NCBI GenBank assembly: GCA_963836405.1
Contig: CAWIJL010000018.1
Location: forward strand, 124,001-188,000
Length of the DNA stretch: 64,000 nt
Origin: CAWIJJ01 sp963836405
GTDB lineage: Bacteria; Acidobacteriota; Terriglobia; Bryobacterales; Bryobacteraceae
Direction: 5' to 3'
Part shown: positions 19,500 through 28,713 of the stretch, piece by piece
How positions within the stretch are numbered: the first letter of the stretch is position 1
How the letters are laid out: each line of letters opens with the position of its first letter
Notes under the pieces: model-generated
Told to the model about the DNA's origin: nothing
Databases searched by the model: none
What the model saw: the letters and a program-made list of their open reading frames with translations, nothing else
Translations under genes and position numbers: made by a program

Positions 19500-19619
19500 C
19501 CCTTTACGGGATGGCTACCGAAGGCGCATCAGCGCAGAATCCGAAAAGCAGGCCAGGGCGGCGGGTGAGCCAAACCCTGGCGCTTCGTGTAACGAGGTAG
19601 GTCCAGCCATACGAAAGGG
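19500..19619 (+). ncRNA. candidate structured leader RNA (riboswitch-like) of the TonB receptor
   Basis: A closing stem of CCCTTT (19500-19505) with AAAGGG (19614-19619) and ATGGCT (19511-19516) with AGCCAT (19605-19610), extendable by ACC (19517-19519) with GGT (19600-19602), encloses three hairpins: GCGC-ATCA-GCGC (19524-19535); GCCAGGG/CCCTGGC (19552-19558/19575-19581) with an inner GGC/GCC; and CTTCGT-GTA-ACGAGG (19583-19597). The unpaired segment AGAATCCGAAAAGCAG joins hairpins one and two. The 3' strand of the closing stem includes AAGGGG, which sits eight bases before the receptor ATG and is probably its ribosome site, so folding could block translation. I could not match it to cobalamin, c-di-GMP, TPP, SAM, glycine or guanidine aptamers. 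Confidence 0.6.
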
Positions 19620-19627
19620 GTGGGGAA

Positions 19628-22600
19628 ATGCAAGTAGGGCGAAGCCTTGTACGCTTGGCGTGTGTCTTTACGCTGATCGCGGCATGCATGTCCGGTCAAA
19701 CGGTTTCCAGTACTTTGCTAGGCACCTTGACCGATCCGGGAGACGCTGCAATTCCGAGCGTGCAGGTTCAGGTTCAAGATCAATCGACCGGCGCGATCCG
19801 AAATGTAGTGACGGGCGCGACCGGAATCTTCCGTTTTAACCAGCTGCCTCCGGGCACCTATACACTCACCATTAAGGCGAGTGGCTTCAAGACATACAAC
19901 CAGCAGGGGATCGGCCTGGCATCCTCGGATGTCCGCGACTTAGGCAGGATCGTGCTGACGCTGGGCGCTGTCACCGAAGAGGTTTCTGTAACAGCCGTGG
20001 CCACGCCCATCCAGACCGCCTCGAGCGAAAAGTCGTCATTGGTAGACGGGAACCAGCTTAACCAGATTGCGTTGCGGGGCCGGGACCTGTTCGGTTACCT
20101 GAAGTTGATCCCTGGAGTAACCGGAACCAACGGCGGGGAAACAACAGGTACCGGCCTGCCCGGCGCCATCAACGGCGGCGGCCAGAAGAATTTCACGGTG
20201 GACGGGATCACGGATATGGACACCGGTTCCAACGGAACCGTGCACTATGAGCCGAATCTGGACTCCATCGCCGAAATTCGAGTACTGACCACCAATTACC
20301 AGGCCGAGTACGGCCGCAATGCGAGCGGCGTAATCAGTGTCGTTACCAAGGGCGGAGGGCGCAGTTTCCACGGCAGCGCCTGGGAAACCAAGCGGCACGA
20401 GATGTTCAACGCCAAGAACTTTTTTGAAAACTGGAACAATAACCCCAAGGGACTATACCGGTACGACGTATTCGGATTCAGCATTGGCGGTCCGGTGGTC
20501 ATCCCCAAGCTGTTCAATCAGAATCGCCAGAAGCTATTCTTCTTTGTTTCGCAGGAATATACGCGGCAGAGGCCCTCCACCACGGTCAGCTATTTCAACC
20601 TGCCGACCGCGGCCGAGCGCGCCGGCGATTTTTCGCAGACGGTGGACCAGAACGGCAGGCTGATTCAACTCCTCGACCCGACCACGCGCAATCCGGTGCC
20701 CGGAAATCAAATCTCGGGACTGATCACCGATCCCGCCTCGGCGGCGTACGGCCAAGCCATGCTCAATTTTTATCCGCTGCCGAACCGCTGCGACCTGAAC
20801 AATAACGCGGCGGGATGTTATACGGAGAGCGATCCCACCCAACTTACGCGCCGGAACTATCGCGATATCTTCACCGGGAAACATCCGCGGCGGAACGACG
20901 TCGTTCGCCTGGATTTCGCTCCCACCAGCAAGCTCAATACCTGGGTGCGCTACGTGAACGACTACGACCTACAGGAAGCGAATCCGCGCGTCCCGATGAG
21001 AAACGCTTCGGGCGAGTTCGAGACATACTACGAGGACCATCCGAATCCAGGCCACGGCTGGGGTGTCGGGATCACTTATACGATCACTCCGCGGCTGGTG
21101 AACGAGTTCACCTTTGGAAAAAGCTATAACACGTGGGACTACTACGTCCACAATCCGGACCTGGTGGCCCGCGGCAACCTGGCGAATCCTCCCTCCTGGA
21201 ACGACTTCTCCACAGACCCGAGCTTTGTCGAGGATAAGGATCTCAAGAGACCCGGACTATCGCCCGGCAGCCAGAATTTTCAGGCCAATGTGCCGGCTCT
21301 CAATTTCACGGGCGGCTCGGCTGTTGCGTACAACTTCAGCACGACGCGTCCCTACACGAACTGGAACGACATTTACAGCTTTAACGACAACCTCAGCTTC
21401 GTTTCCGGCTCCCATAACATCAAGGCAGGCTTCTATTATGAGCGAACCGGCAAAGTGCAGCAGGGCGGGTCGGGCGCTTATCTGGGCACGTTCAACTTCG
21501 GCAGCAGCTCGTCGTTTCCGCAGGATACTAACCACGGATACGCCAATGCTTACCTCGGTAACTTCCGCCAGTACAGCGAGGGACGCAGGATCATGGGCGA
21601 CTTCTGGTTTACGGGGATCGAGTTCTTCGTGCAGGACAACTGGAGGGTAAGCCGCAACGTGACCGTCGATGCAGGCATCCGTTTTTATCACCTGATGCCG
21701 CAGGAGAACCTCAACGGGAACTCCGCCGCGTTCATTCTCTCCACTTACGATCAGGCAAAGGTGCCGCGACTGTACTACCCGGGCTGCAGTATCGCCAACG
21801 CCGGAAAGGCATGCCCCGCCAAGAATCAGATTGCGATAGATCCGGCGACCGGTTTCACGACGTTCCCCGCGCTGGTGGGCACGTTCGTACCGTACTCCGT
21901 GGGAGGTTATTCGACCGAGCCGAATTACTTCAACGGCATGCAAGTGGCGGACGGCAGGAATCCCAACATTCCGATGTCGCTTTTCAGTCCGCCCTTCCTG
22001 ACACCAGCGGTCCGCATCGGCCTCGCCTGGGACGTCTTCGGCAACGGAAAAACGGCCATCCGCACCGGTTTTGGTCAGTTTTTCAATCGCGGGGACGGGA
22101 ATCAGATCATGGGACCGTACAATGGCGCGCCGCCGGTGACTTATTCGCGAACCATGTATTACTCCGGTATCGCGACCATCCCGAGCTTTGCGGCCAGCGC
22201 CGCCGTCTCGCCAATCGGCAACGGCGGCCTTACCGGCGACCAGGACTACGAGAACCTGATGAACGGCAGTTTCGGCGTGCAGCAGAACGTGGGCTTCGGA
22301 ACAGTGGTGGACGCTTCGTATGTGTTCTCGCTGCGCCGCCACCTTCTGCAGAGCCAGCAACTCAATGCCGTTCCGCTGTTCTCTCAGTATGACCCGGCGA
22401 ATTTCAATCGCTGGACCGCAAACCTGGCGGCAAACGCATCCGGCAGGGCGCTCAACGACAACTATTTCCGGCCGCTGGCCGGTCTGGGGGCGGTCACGAA
22501 TTCGGGTTTCCGCGGCAGTAACTCATACCACTCGCTCCAGGTCGCCGTCCGGCGTGCCTTGTCGCGCGGTCTGTCTTACGGCCTCGCCTATACGTTCTCG

Positions 22601-23326
22601 AAGATTACTTCCGAGGGCAATCCGACCATCTACTCGGATCCATTCTTCAAGGACCGGAACCGCGGACCGTCGTATGCGGGAGCGCCGCACATCCTGGTGG
22701 TGAACTATGTCTACGATGTTCCCGGCCTGGGCCAGCGCCTCAACCTGAAGCCCCTGGGCTGGATCACGGATAACTGGACGTTGTCCGGCATCTACCAGTG
22801 GCAAAGTCACGGAAGGATGGGGATTCCGGGGTTCTCGTTCACCGGCACCAGCAGCACCAAGCCGGCTCCCAACTTCACCGGATCCGCCGAAACCGCTCGC
22901 GCAGTCGTGATCGGCGATCCCACTCTCCCTTCCGATCAAGTGACGTTTTACAACACCTGGAATGCGGCGGCGTTGCAGCCCCCGGTTCCGTGTAGTGAAG
23001 GCCGCCAGACCATGGATTGTTTCGGCAATGCGGGCGCCGGCAGCCTCATCTCGATTCCCACGTGGATGAATAACTGGGACATGACGTTCGCCAAGAACTT
23101 CCGGCTGGGGGAACGCCGGCAGTTGACCTTCCGCGTGGAGATGTACAACATCTTCAACCACACGCAGTTCAGTTCCCTTAATAGTACTGTCCAATACGAC
23201 CTGGGCTCATTCCAGAACTGGATCGCGGGCGCGGGTGCGCTGAAGCAGACGAACTCGCAGTTGGGACGCTACACCGGGACGCAGGCGGCGCGCCGAATGG
23301 CTATGTCGCTGCGCTTCCAGTTCTAG
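19628..23326 (+). CDS. Oar-like TonB-dependent outer-membrane receptor
   Basis: 1232 residues from ATG 19628. Order: signal peptide (about 1-22); carboxypeptidase-regulatory beta-sandwich (GTLTDPGDAAIPSVQVQVQD to about residue 115); plug domain (NQLNQIALRGRDLFGYLKL; FTVDGITDMD; ASGVISVVTKGGGRSFHG); then a very long beta barrel ending in an aromatic C-terminus (RRMAMSLRFQF) typical of outer-membrane insertion. Receptors of this architecture take up large nutrients or export surface material; substrate is not predictable. The gene is preceded by the structured leader at 19500-19619 and followed by a GC-rich hairpin. A damaged paralogue starts 234 bases downstream. Confidence 0.93.
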   Translation: MQVGRSLVRLACVFTLIAACMSGQTVSSTLLGTLTDPGDAAIPSVQVQVQDQSTGAIRNVVTGATGIFRFNQLPPGTYTLTIKASGFKTYNQQGIGLASSDVRDLGRIVLTLGAVTEEVSVTAVATPIQTASSEKSSLVDGNQLNQIALRGRDLFGYLKLIPGVTGTNGGETTGTGLPGAINGGGQKNFTVDGITDMDTGSNGTVHYEPNLDSIAEIRVLTTNYQAEYGRNASGVISVVTKGGGRSFHGSAWETKRHEMFNAKNFFENWNNNPKGLYRYDVFGFSIGGPVVIPKLFNQNRQKLFFFVSQEYTRQRPSTTVSYFNLPTAAERAGDFSQTVDQNGRLIQLLDPTTRNPVPGNQISGLITDPASAAYGQAMLNFYPLPNRCDLNNNAAGCYTESDPTQLTRRNYRDIFTGKHPRRNDVVRLDFAPTSKLNTWVRYVNDYDLQEANPRVPMRNASGEFETYYEDHPNPGHGWGVGITYTITPRLVNEFTFGKSYNTWDYYVHNPDLVARGNLANPPSWNDFSTDPSFVEDKDLKRPGLSPGSQNFQANVPALNFTGGSAVAYNFSTTRPYTNWNDIYSFNDNLSFVSGSHNIKAGFYYERTGKVQQGGSGAYLGTFNFGSSSSFPQDTNHGYANAYLGNFRQYSEGRRIMGDFWFTGIEFFVQDNWRVSRNVTVDAGIRFYHLMPQENLNGNSAAFILSTYDQAKVPRLYYPGCSIANAGKACPAKNQIAIDPATGFTTFPALVGTFVPYSVGGYSTEPNYFNGMQVADGRNPNIPMSLFSPPFLTPAVRIGLAWDVFGNGKTAIRTGFGQFFNRGDGNQIMGPYNGAPPVTYSRTMYYSGIATIPSFAASAAVSPIGNGGLTGDQDYENLMNGSFGVQQNVGFGTVVDASYVFSLRRHLLQSQQLNAVPLFSQYDPANFNRWTANLAANASGRALNDNYFRPLAGLGAVTNSGFRGSNSYHSLQVAVRRALSRGLSYGLAYTFSKITSEGNPTIYSDPFFKDRNRGPSYAGAPHILVVNYVYDVPGLGQRLNLKPLGWITDNWTLSGIYQWQSHGRMGIPGFSFTGTSSTKPAPNFTGSAETARAVVIGDPTLPSDQVTFYNTWNAAALQPPVPCSEGRQTMDCFGNAGAGSLISIPTWMNNWDMTFAKNFRLGERRQLTFRVEMYNIFNHTQFSSLNSTVQYDLGSFQNWIAGAGALKQTNSQLGRYTGTQAARRMAMSLRFQF

Positions 23327-23336
23327 AAGTACTTGG

Positions 23337-23362
23337 CCGGGGCTGGCAACCCGCCGCCCCGG
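23337..23362 (+). terminator. GC-rich hairpin after the TonB receptor
   Basis: CCGGGGC, 12-base loop, GCCCCGG, starting ten bases after the receptor stop. No T-run follows, so efficiency as an intrinsic terminator is uncertain. Confidence 0.4.
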
Positions 23363-23560
23363 TCTGCTAACAACGTTCGATCCTTCCACTTAACCTGTGT
23401 GATTTTGCGTAAGTCTCCCACGCATCCGCTGCAAATCCTCTTTACATCCCACAAATGCCTGTGATATAAGCACACCAATCAGGTATTCACGGGGGTTCGT
23501 GCGCATGCTACAGGGTGCTGCGCCGGGCCCGGTCCGACCTTAAGAGGGAGGGTGAACTCA

Positions 23561-25032
23561 ATGTCAGCGATGCGCGTCGGCGCGCTCCTGTGCGCCAGTA
23601 CGCTCCTATGCGGGAGCCTGTTCGGCCAGACCGTCTCGAGCACTATGCTGGGAACGGTCGCAGATCCCGGTGATGCGGCGATACCGGGGATCGAGGTTCA
23701 GGTTAAAGATCAGTTAACGGGTCTGGTCCGCAGTGAGGCTCTTCTTCTTCGTGTCGCAGGAATACACGAGGTAGCGGCCGTCGTCCGTCGTGAGTTACTT
23801 CAATGTCCCGACCGCGGCCAGAGGGCCGGCGATTTCTCGAAGACCGTCGATCAGAACGGCAAGGCGATTCAGTTGCTTGACGCCGACCACGCGCAGTCCG
23901 CCGGGAACCAATATTTCCGGCCTGGTGTTGGATAAGGTCTTCGGCGGCCTACGGTCAGGCCATGCGTGAACCTCTATCCGCTGCCCAATCGATGCGACCT
24001 CAGTAACAACGGATCCGGTTGCTTCACCGAGTCGGATACCAAACGGAGAATCTCAATCCGGTGCCGCTGTTCGCGCAGTACGATCGCGGCGAATTACAAT
24101 CCGTGGAACGGCCAACTGGCGCCGAACGCTTCGGGCAAGGCGCTCGACGACAACTATTTCCGGCCGATCCAGGGGCTCGGCAGGCATCAGCGGTCGGACT
24201 TCCGCGGCAGCCAATTAGTGCCACTCGCTCCAGGTTGCCGTGCGGCGTGGGCATGTCCCGGCTTTCCTATGGGGCCGCTGATTGCTTCGTGGATGCGAAG
24301 ACCATGTCGCAGGGCCGCGCCGCCAACTACGACCTGCCGTTCTTCAGGAACCGGAACCGCGGGCCCTCCTACGCCGGCGCACCGCACATTCTGGTCACGA
24401 ACTTCATCTACGAGGTTCCCGGACTGGGCAAGAGGTTGAACCTGCGGCCGCTCGGATGGGTCACCGATAACTGGACGATGTCGGGCATCTATCAGTGGCA
24501 GAGCCACAGGCGTCATCGGAGCGCCGGGAGATCTCGTTTACCGGCACCAGCAGCCAACAATCCCGCTCCGAACTTCACCGGCTCGGCGGAAGGCGCCAGG
24601 ATGAGCGTGATCAGGCAACCCGACGATTTCGAACGATCAGGTGACCTTCACGAACACCTTCAACTGGCAGGCATTCCAGGCCGCCGGTGCCTTGCAGCCT
24701 GGAACGGCAGACGATGGACTGCTTCGGCAATGCGGGGGGCGGATCCACCTTCCGCGATCCCCACGGACTGGATGAATAACTGGGACATGACTTTCGCCAA
24801 GAGCTTCCGGGCCGGAGAGCGGCGCGAGTTCACCTTCCGCGCGGAGATGTACAACATCTTCAATCACACGCAGTTCAGCTCAATCAACAGCACGATTCAG
24901 TTCGATCTGGCTTCCTATCAGAACTGGACCCAGGGCAAAGGGCAACTCGTGCAGAGCAACACGCAGTTAGGCCGGTACACGGGAACGCAGAGCCCGCGCC
25001 GGATGGCGATGTCCCTCCGGTTCCAGTTTTAG
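23561..25032 (+). pseudogene. decayed TonB-dependent receptor paralogue
   Basis: A second Oar-like receptor starting at ATG 23561 with a signal peptide (LLCASTLLCGSLFGQTVSS) and the first 30 or so residues of the regulatory domain (GTVADPGDAAIPGIEVQVKD). It then jumps directly to the part matching residue 310 of the intact neighbour (GDFSKTVDQNGKAIQLLD), and from about residue 400 of that neighbour (NLYPLPNRCDL) to about residue 910 (PVPLFAQYD). The C-terminal barrel is recognisable to the aromatic end RRMAMSLRFQF. Two internal deletions of roughly 750 and 1500 bases relative to the neighbour and several +/-1 indels make it non-functional as given. It may be a real relic or a collapsed assembly of two similar genes. 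Confidence 0.85.
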
Positions 25033-25058
25033 GAATCCAACGCAGTCTCGGAGGCGAA

Positions 25059-25084
25059 GGCCGCCCGCACCGCGGCGGGCGGCC
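25059..25084 (+). terminator. strong GC hairpin after the receptor relic
   Basis: GGCCGCCCGC, six-base loop, GCGGGCGGCC: a perfect ten-base stem 27 bases after the receptor stop. There is no T-run. It separates the receptor relic from the ilv promoter. Confidence 0.5.
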
Positions 25085-25129
25085 CCATCGGCAAATGGAT
25101 GCATAAACATTTCTAATCCTAAATTGCAC

Positions 25130-25158
25130 TTGAATTTGGAAAACTTGTAGGCTACACT
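25130..25158 (+). promoter_or_regulatory. predicted promoter of the ilv operon
   Basis: TTGAAT (25130-25135), 17-base spacer, TACACT (25153-25158), both close to the sigma-70 consensus and in an AT-rich patch unusual for this window. It would start transcription a few bases before the leader peptide ATG at 25174. Confidence 0.5.
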
Positions 25159-25173
25159 CGAATTTATTCTCCG

Positions 25174-25263
25174 ATGTCCACTCGTCTCACAGGCCGGCCG
25201 TTCAACTCCCTCAATATTCCTGTAGGCATCATTATTCTGGTCATCGTAGCCGGCCCCGCCTGA
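25174..25263 (+). CDS. ilv operon leader peptide (attenuator peptide)
   Basis: A 29-codon open frame, ATG 25174 to TGA 25261-25263. Residues 17-25 read VGIIILVIV, and eight of these nine are branched-chain amino acids. In all, the peptide has five Ile, three Val and three Leu. Shortage of charged Ile/Val/Leu tRNA would stall a ribosome here. The last codons contain CCCCGCC (25254-25260), exactly complementary to GGCGGGG (25295-25301) in the top of the downstream terminator stem, with a GGAAC-TCGA-GTTCC hairpin nested between. No strong Shine-Dalgarno site precedes the ATG. The peptide itself is not expected to have a function. Confidence 0.75.
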   Translation: MSTRLTGRPFNSLNIPVGIIILVIVAGPA

Positions 25264-25285
25264 GGCCAGCCGGAACTCGAGTTCC

Positions 25286-25327
25286 AAGGCCATCGGCGGG
25301 GAAAAGAACCCGGCCGATGGCCTTTTT
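25286..25327 (+). terminator. attenuator: intrinsic terminator in the ilv leader
   Basis: AAGGCCATCGGC (25286-25297) pairs perfectly with GCCGATGGCCTT (25313-25324), with further GGG/CCC pairing inside, followed by TTTTT (25323-25327). It lies after a leader peptide rich in branched-chain codons and 31 bases before ilvB, and its 5' arm can alternatively pair with 25254-25260. That is the layout of ribosome-mediated transcription attenuation. Confidence 0.8.
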
Positions 25328-25358
25328 CGTTTGGTAACGACTTTTGGAAGGAAAGCTT

Positions 25359-27092
25359 ATGTCAACGTTGATGAGCGGCGCTCGCATGTTGCTGGAGTGC
25401 CTGGTGCGCGAGCACGTGGATTGCATCTTCGGATATCCGGGCGGCGTCACCCTGCCCTTTTACGACGTCCTCTACGAGCACCACATCCGCCATGTGCTGG
25501 TGCGGCACGAGGAGAACGCGGCCTTCGCGGCGGAAGGGTACGCGCGGGCTACCGGCAGGGTGGGCGTCTGCTGCGCCACGTCGGGTCCCGGGGCCACCAA
25601 CCTGACCACCGGGCTTGTGGACGCGATGATGGATTCGATTCCGATCGTCGCGATCACGGGGCAGGTTTCGACCAAGCTCATCGGCAGCGATGCTTTTCAG
25701 GAAGCGGATACGTTCGGCATCACGCGCTCCTGCACCAAACACAATTACCTCGTGAAGAAACTCGAGGACCTGCCGCAGACGGTCCACGAAGCGTTCTACG
25801 TGGCGGCGAGCGGCCGGCCTGGCCCGGTGCTGGTGGACGTCACCAAGGACGTGCTTCAGGGCAACGGCCACTATCAGCCGGTAACCTCCATTCACCTGCC
25901 GGGCTACAAGATTTTTACCGAGGGCCACACCGGCCAGATCCGCCGCGCGGCGCAACTGATAGAGGAATCCGAGCGGCCGCTGGTGTACTCGGGCGGCGGC
26001 ATCGTGGCGTCGGGCGCGGCGCCGGAACTACGCGAGTTCGTCCAACTGACGGACACTCCCGTGGTGAGCACCCTGATGGGACTGGGCGCGCTGCCTTCCG
26101 AGCACCCGAACTTCATCAGCATGCCGGGAATGCACGGCAGCTACGCTTCGAACATGGCATTGAGCAACGCGGACCTGCTGATCGCGCTCGGCGTTCGCTT
26201 CGATGATCGCGTGACGGGAAGGCTAGCCGCGTTCGCGCCGCACGCCAAGGTCATCCACGTAGATATCGACCCGGCGGAAATCGGCAAGAACCGGGCGCCG
26301 GAGGTGCCGATCGTGGGCGACGTGAAGCGCGTCCTCGGCAAGCTCAACAAGCTGCTGGTGGAAACAGCGCCGGCCGCCAATGAAACGCTGGCGGCCGCCC
26401 GGCGCGCCTGGTGGCACCAGATTCGCGAGTGGAAGGCAGAGCACCCGCTACAGCCGTCCACTTCCGACAGCGAGATCAAGCCGCAGCACTTGATGGCGGA
26501 GATCGACCGGCTGTCGGGCGGCAACGCCATCATCACCAGCGACGTGGGCCAACACCAGATGTGGGCCGCGCAGCTCATCCGTTTCAACGAGCCGCGGCTG
26601 TGGATCAACTCGGGCGGCCTCGGGTCGATGGGTTTCGGGCTGCCGGCGGCGGTGGGTGCGCAGTTCGCGTGTCCGGACAAGCTGGTTTTCGCGATCGTTG
26701 GCGACGGCGGCTTCCAGATGTCGATCCCGGAACTCGGGACGGTGGCGTCGAACGGGCTGCCGGTCAAAATCGTCGTGATGAACAACGGCTACCTGGGAAT
26801 GGTGCGGCAGTGGCAGACGCTGTTCTACAACAACCGGTTGAGCGCGGTGGAACTCGACTGCTTCCCGGATGCGGAAAAACTCGCCGGAGCCTATGGCTTC
26901 AAGGGCCGAACGATTGACAAGCCCTCGGAATTGGCCGGTGCGCTCGAAGAGGCGGTCCGCGAGCCCGGTCCGTACCTGTTGAATGTGAAGGTGACGCCGT
27001 TCGAGTGTGTCTACCCGATGGTGCCGGCGGGCGGTGCGATTAACGAGATGGTGCTGGGGCCGCCGCAACCGGTTGCCGTACCCGCGCAATAG
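25359..27092 (+). CDS. ilvB: acetolactate synthase large subunit
   Basis: 577 residues from ATG 25359, behind GGAAGG; an ATG at 25344 is less well placed. ThDP- and FAD-dependent enzyme that condenses two pyruvates, or pyruvate with 2-oxobutyrate, in Val/Leu and Ile synthesis. The N-terminal Pyr domain has the catalytic glutamate in VRHEENAAFAAEGYARATG; the middle domain binds FAD; the C-terminal PP domain shows IVGDGGFQMS with the Mg/ThDP motif continuing to MNNGYLGMVRQW. First structural gene of ilvB-ilvN-ilvC-cimA, controlled by the attenuator just upstream. Confidence 0.96.
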   Translation: MSTLMSGARMLLECLVREHVDCIFGYPGGVTLPFYDVLYEHHIRHVLVRHEENAAFAAEGYARATGRVGVCCATSGPGATNLTTGLVDAMMDSIPIVAITGQVSTKLIGSDAFQEADTFGITRSCTKHNYLVKKLEDLPQTVHEAFYVAASGRPGPVLVDVTKDVLQGNGHYQPVTSIHLPGYKIFTEGHTGQIRRAAQLIEESERPLVYSGGGIVASGAAPELREFVQLTDTPVVSTLMGLGALPSEHPNFISMPGMHGSYASNMALSNADLLIALGVRFDDRVTGRLAAFAPHAKVIHVDIDPAEIGKNRAPEVPIVGDVKRVLGKLNKLLVETAPAANETLAAARRAWWHQIREWKAEHPLQPSTSDSEIKPQHLMAEIDRLSGGNAIITSDVGQHQMWAAQLIRFNEPRLWINSGGLGSMGFGLPAAVGAQFACPDKLVFAIVGDGGFQMSIPELGTVASNGLPVKIVVMNNGYLGMVRQWQTLFYNNRLSAVELDCFPDAEKLAGAYGFKGRTIDKPSELAGALEEAVREPGPYLLNVKVTPFECVYPMVPAGGAINEMVLGPPQPVAVPAQ

Positions 27093-27105
27093 GAGCTTAA
27101 AGAAC

Positions 27106-27645
27106 ATGCTGCAAGTGATTTCCCTGCTTCTCGAGAACAAGCCCGGCGCGCTGATGCGCGTGACGGGACTGCTGAGCCAGCGCGGCTACAACATCGAGAG
27201 CCTGACGGTGGCGCGGACGCTCGACCCCGAGCTCTCGCGCATGACGATCGTGGTTGACGTGGAAGCGACGCAGCGGCAACAGGTGATCAAGCAGATGAAC
27301 AAGCTGATCAACGTGCTGCAGGCGTCCGACCTGACCGAGTGCCCGGCCGTGGTCCGGGAACTGCTGCTGGTGCGCATCCGCACCGCCCAGGAATCGCGCA
27401 CGGCGGTTCTGAAGGAAGCCGAGATCTTCGGCGGCCGCGTGGTGGATTCGTCCACCGAAGGCTACGCCATCGAAGTGACCGGCGATCCGGAGAAGCTGGG
27501 CGAATTTATCGGCGTCATGCGCAGCTACGGCGAGATCGAGGTGACCCGGTCGGGCGCGCTGGCTATTGCGCTCGACGCCAAGAAGCTCAAATTGCAGCCG
27601 CCGGTCCCAACCAAGGCGGGCAGGTTGGAAGAAACGGTTTTCTAG
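27106..27645 (+). CDS. ilvN: acetolactate synthase small (regulatory) subunit
   Basis: 179 residues, ATG 27106, 13 bases after ilvB. An N-terminal ACT domain (ISLLLENKPGALMRVTGLLSQ; YNIESLTVARTLD) binds the feedback inhibitor valine in known enzymes, and a C-terminal half (VRELLLVRIRTAQESRTAVL) contacts and activates IlvB. Length is typical of bacterial IlvN/IlvH. Confidence 0.95.
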   Translation: MLQVISLLLENKPGALMRVTGLLSQRGYNIESLTVARTLDPELSRMTIVVDVEATQRQQVIKQMNKLINVLQASDLTECPAVVRELLLVRIRTAQESRTAVLKEAEIFGGRVVDSSTEGYAIEVTGDPEKLGEFIGVMRSYGEIEVTRSGALAIALDAKKLKLQPPVPTKAGRLEETVF

Positions 27646-27699
27646 GGCACTGCTCGCGGTCGGGCAGGTTCTGACGCGCGAAAAATCAAGCGAGGATTC

Positions 27700-28713
27700 A
27701 TGGCGAAACGGTTTTACGAAAAAGACGGCAATCCCGGCCTGCTGAGCGGCCGCACGGTTGCGATTATCGGGTACGGGAGCCAGGGCCACGCGCACTCGTT
27801 GAACTTGCGCGATTCCGGCGTCGATGTGGTCGTCGGATTGTATCCGGGCAGCAAGTCCTGGAGCAAAGCCGAGGCGGCGGGCCTGCGCGTGATGACGGCG
27901 GCGGACGCGGCCAAGGTTGCCGACGTGGTGATGATCCTGGTGGCCGACCATATTCAGGGCGACCTCTACAACAACGAAATCGCGCCGCACATGACGCCCG
28001 GCAAGACGCTCATGTTCGCCCACGGCTTCAATATTCACTTCGGACAGATCGCGCCCCCCGCGGGCGTGGATGTTTCCATGGTGGCCCCCAAGGCTCCCGG
28101 CCACCGCGTGCGCGAACTGTACACCGAAGGTGTGGGTGTGCCGGCGTTGGTGGCCGTGCACCAGGACGCTTCGGGGCAGGCGCTGGAACGGGCGCTCGCC
28201 TACGCGATGGCGCTCGGGTGTCTGAAGGCCGGCGTGATCGAGACCACCTTCAAGGAAGAGACCGAGAGCGATCTGTTCGGCGAGCAGGCGGTGTTGTGCG
28301 GCGGCGCCAGCGAGTTGATCCGCGCCGGCTTCGAGACGCTGGTGGAGGCCGGGTACGCGCCCGAGATCGCCTATTTCGAGTGCCTGCACGAGTTGAAACT
28401 GATCGTCGACCTGATTCAGGAAGGCGGCCTCAGCTATATGCGCTACTCGGTATCCGATACCGCCGAGTACGGCGATTACACCCGCGGGCCGCGAGTCGTG
28501 AATGAGCAGACTCGCGCGGAAATGAAGAAGATCCTGGCCGAGGTGCAGTCCGGCGAATTCGCCCGGCAGTGGATCGGCGAGAACAAAGCAGGGCGCCAGA
28601 AGTTTCTCGAGATGCGGGAAGAGGCGCGCAACCAGCCGATCGAAAAGGTGGGTAGCGAGCTCAGGGAGATGATGACGTTCCTCAAGAAACGGAAAGAAGC
28701 AGGCGTACCATGA
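27700..28713 (+). CDS. ilvC: ketol-acid reductoisomerase
   Basis: 337 residues, class I (short) enzyme that isomerises and reduces acetolactate or acetohydroxybutyrate with NAD(P)H and Mg. The Rossmann motif VAIIGYGSQGHAHSLNLRDSG is at residues 20-40. The Mg-binding acidic residues lie in ETESDLFGEQAVLCGG and in FECLHELKLIVDLI. The stop overlaps the start of cimA by four bases (ATGA), implying translational coupling. Confidence 0.97.
   Translation: MAKRFYEKDGNPGLLSGRTVAIIGYGSQGHAHSLNLRDSGVDVVVGLYPGSKSWSKAEAAGLRVMTAADAAKVADVVMILVADHIQGDLYNNEIAPHMTPGKTLMFAHGFNIHFGQIAPPAGVDVSMVAPKAPGHRVRELYTEGVGVPALVAVHQDASGQALERALAYAMALGCLKAGVIETTFKEETESDLFGEQAVLCGGASELIRAGFETLVEAGYAPEIAYFECLHELKLIVDLIQEGGLSYMRYSVSDTAEYGDYTRGPRVVNEQTRAEMKKILAEVQSGEFARQWIGENKAGRQKFLEMREEARNQPIEKVGSELREMMTFLKKRKEAGVP

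Noticed and set aside
19500..19619. Assignment of the leader RNA to cobalamin, c-di-GMP-I/II, TPP, SAM-I or guanidine classes
   Set aside because: None of the conserved core sequences of these classes could be placed in the loops; kept as an unassigned element.
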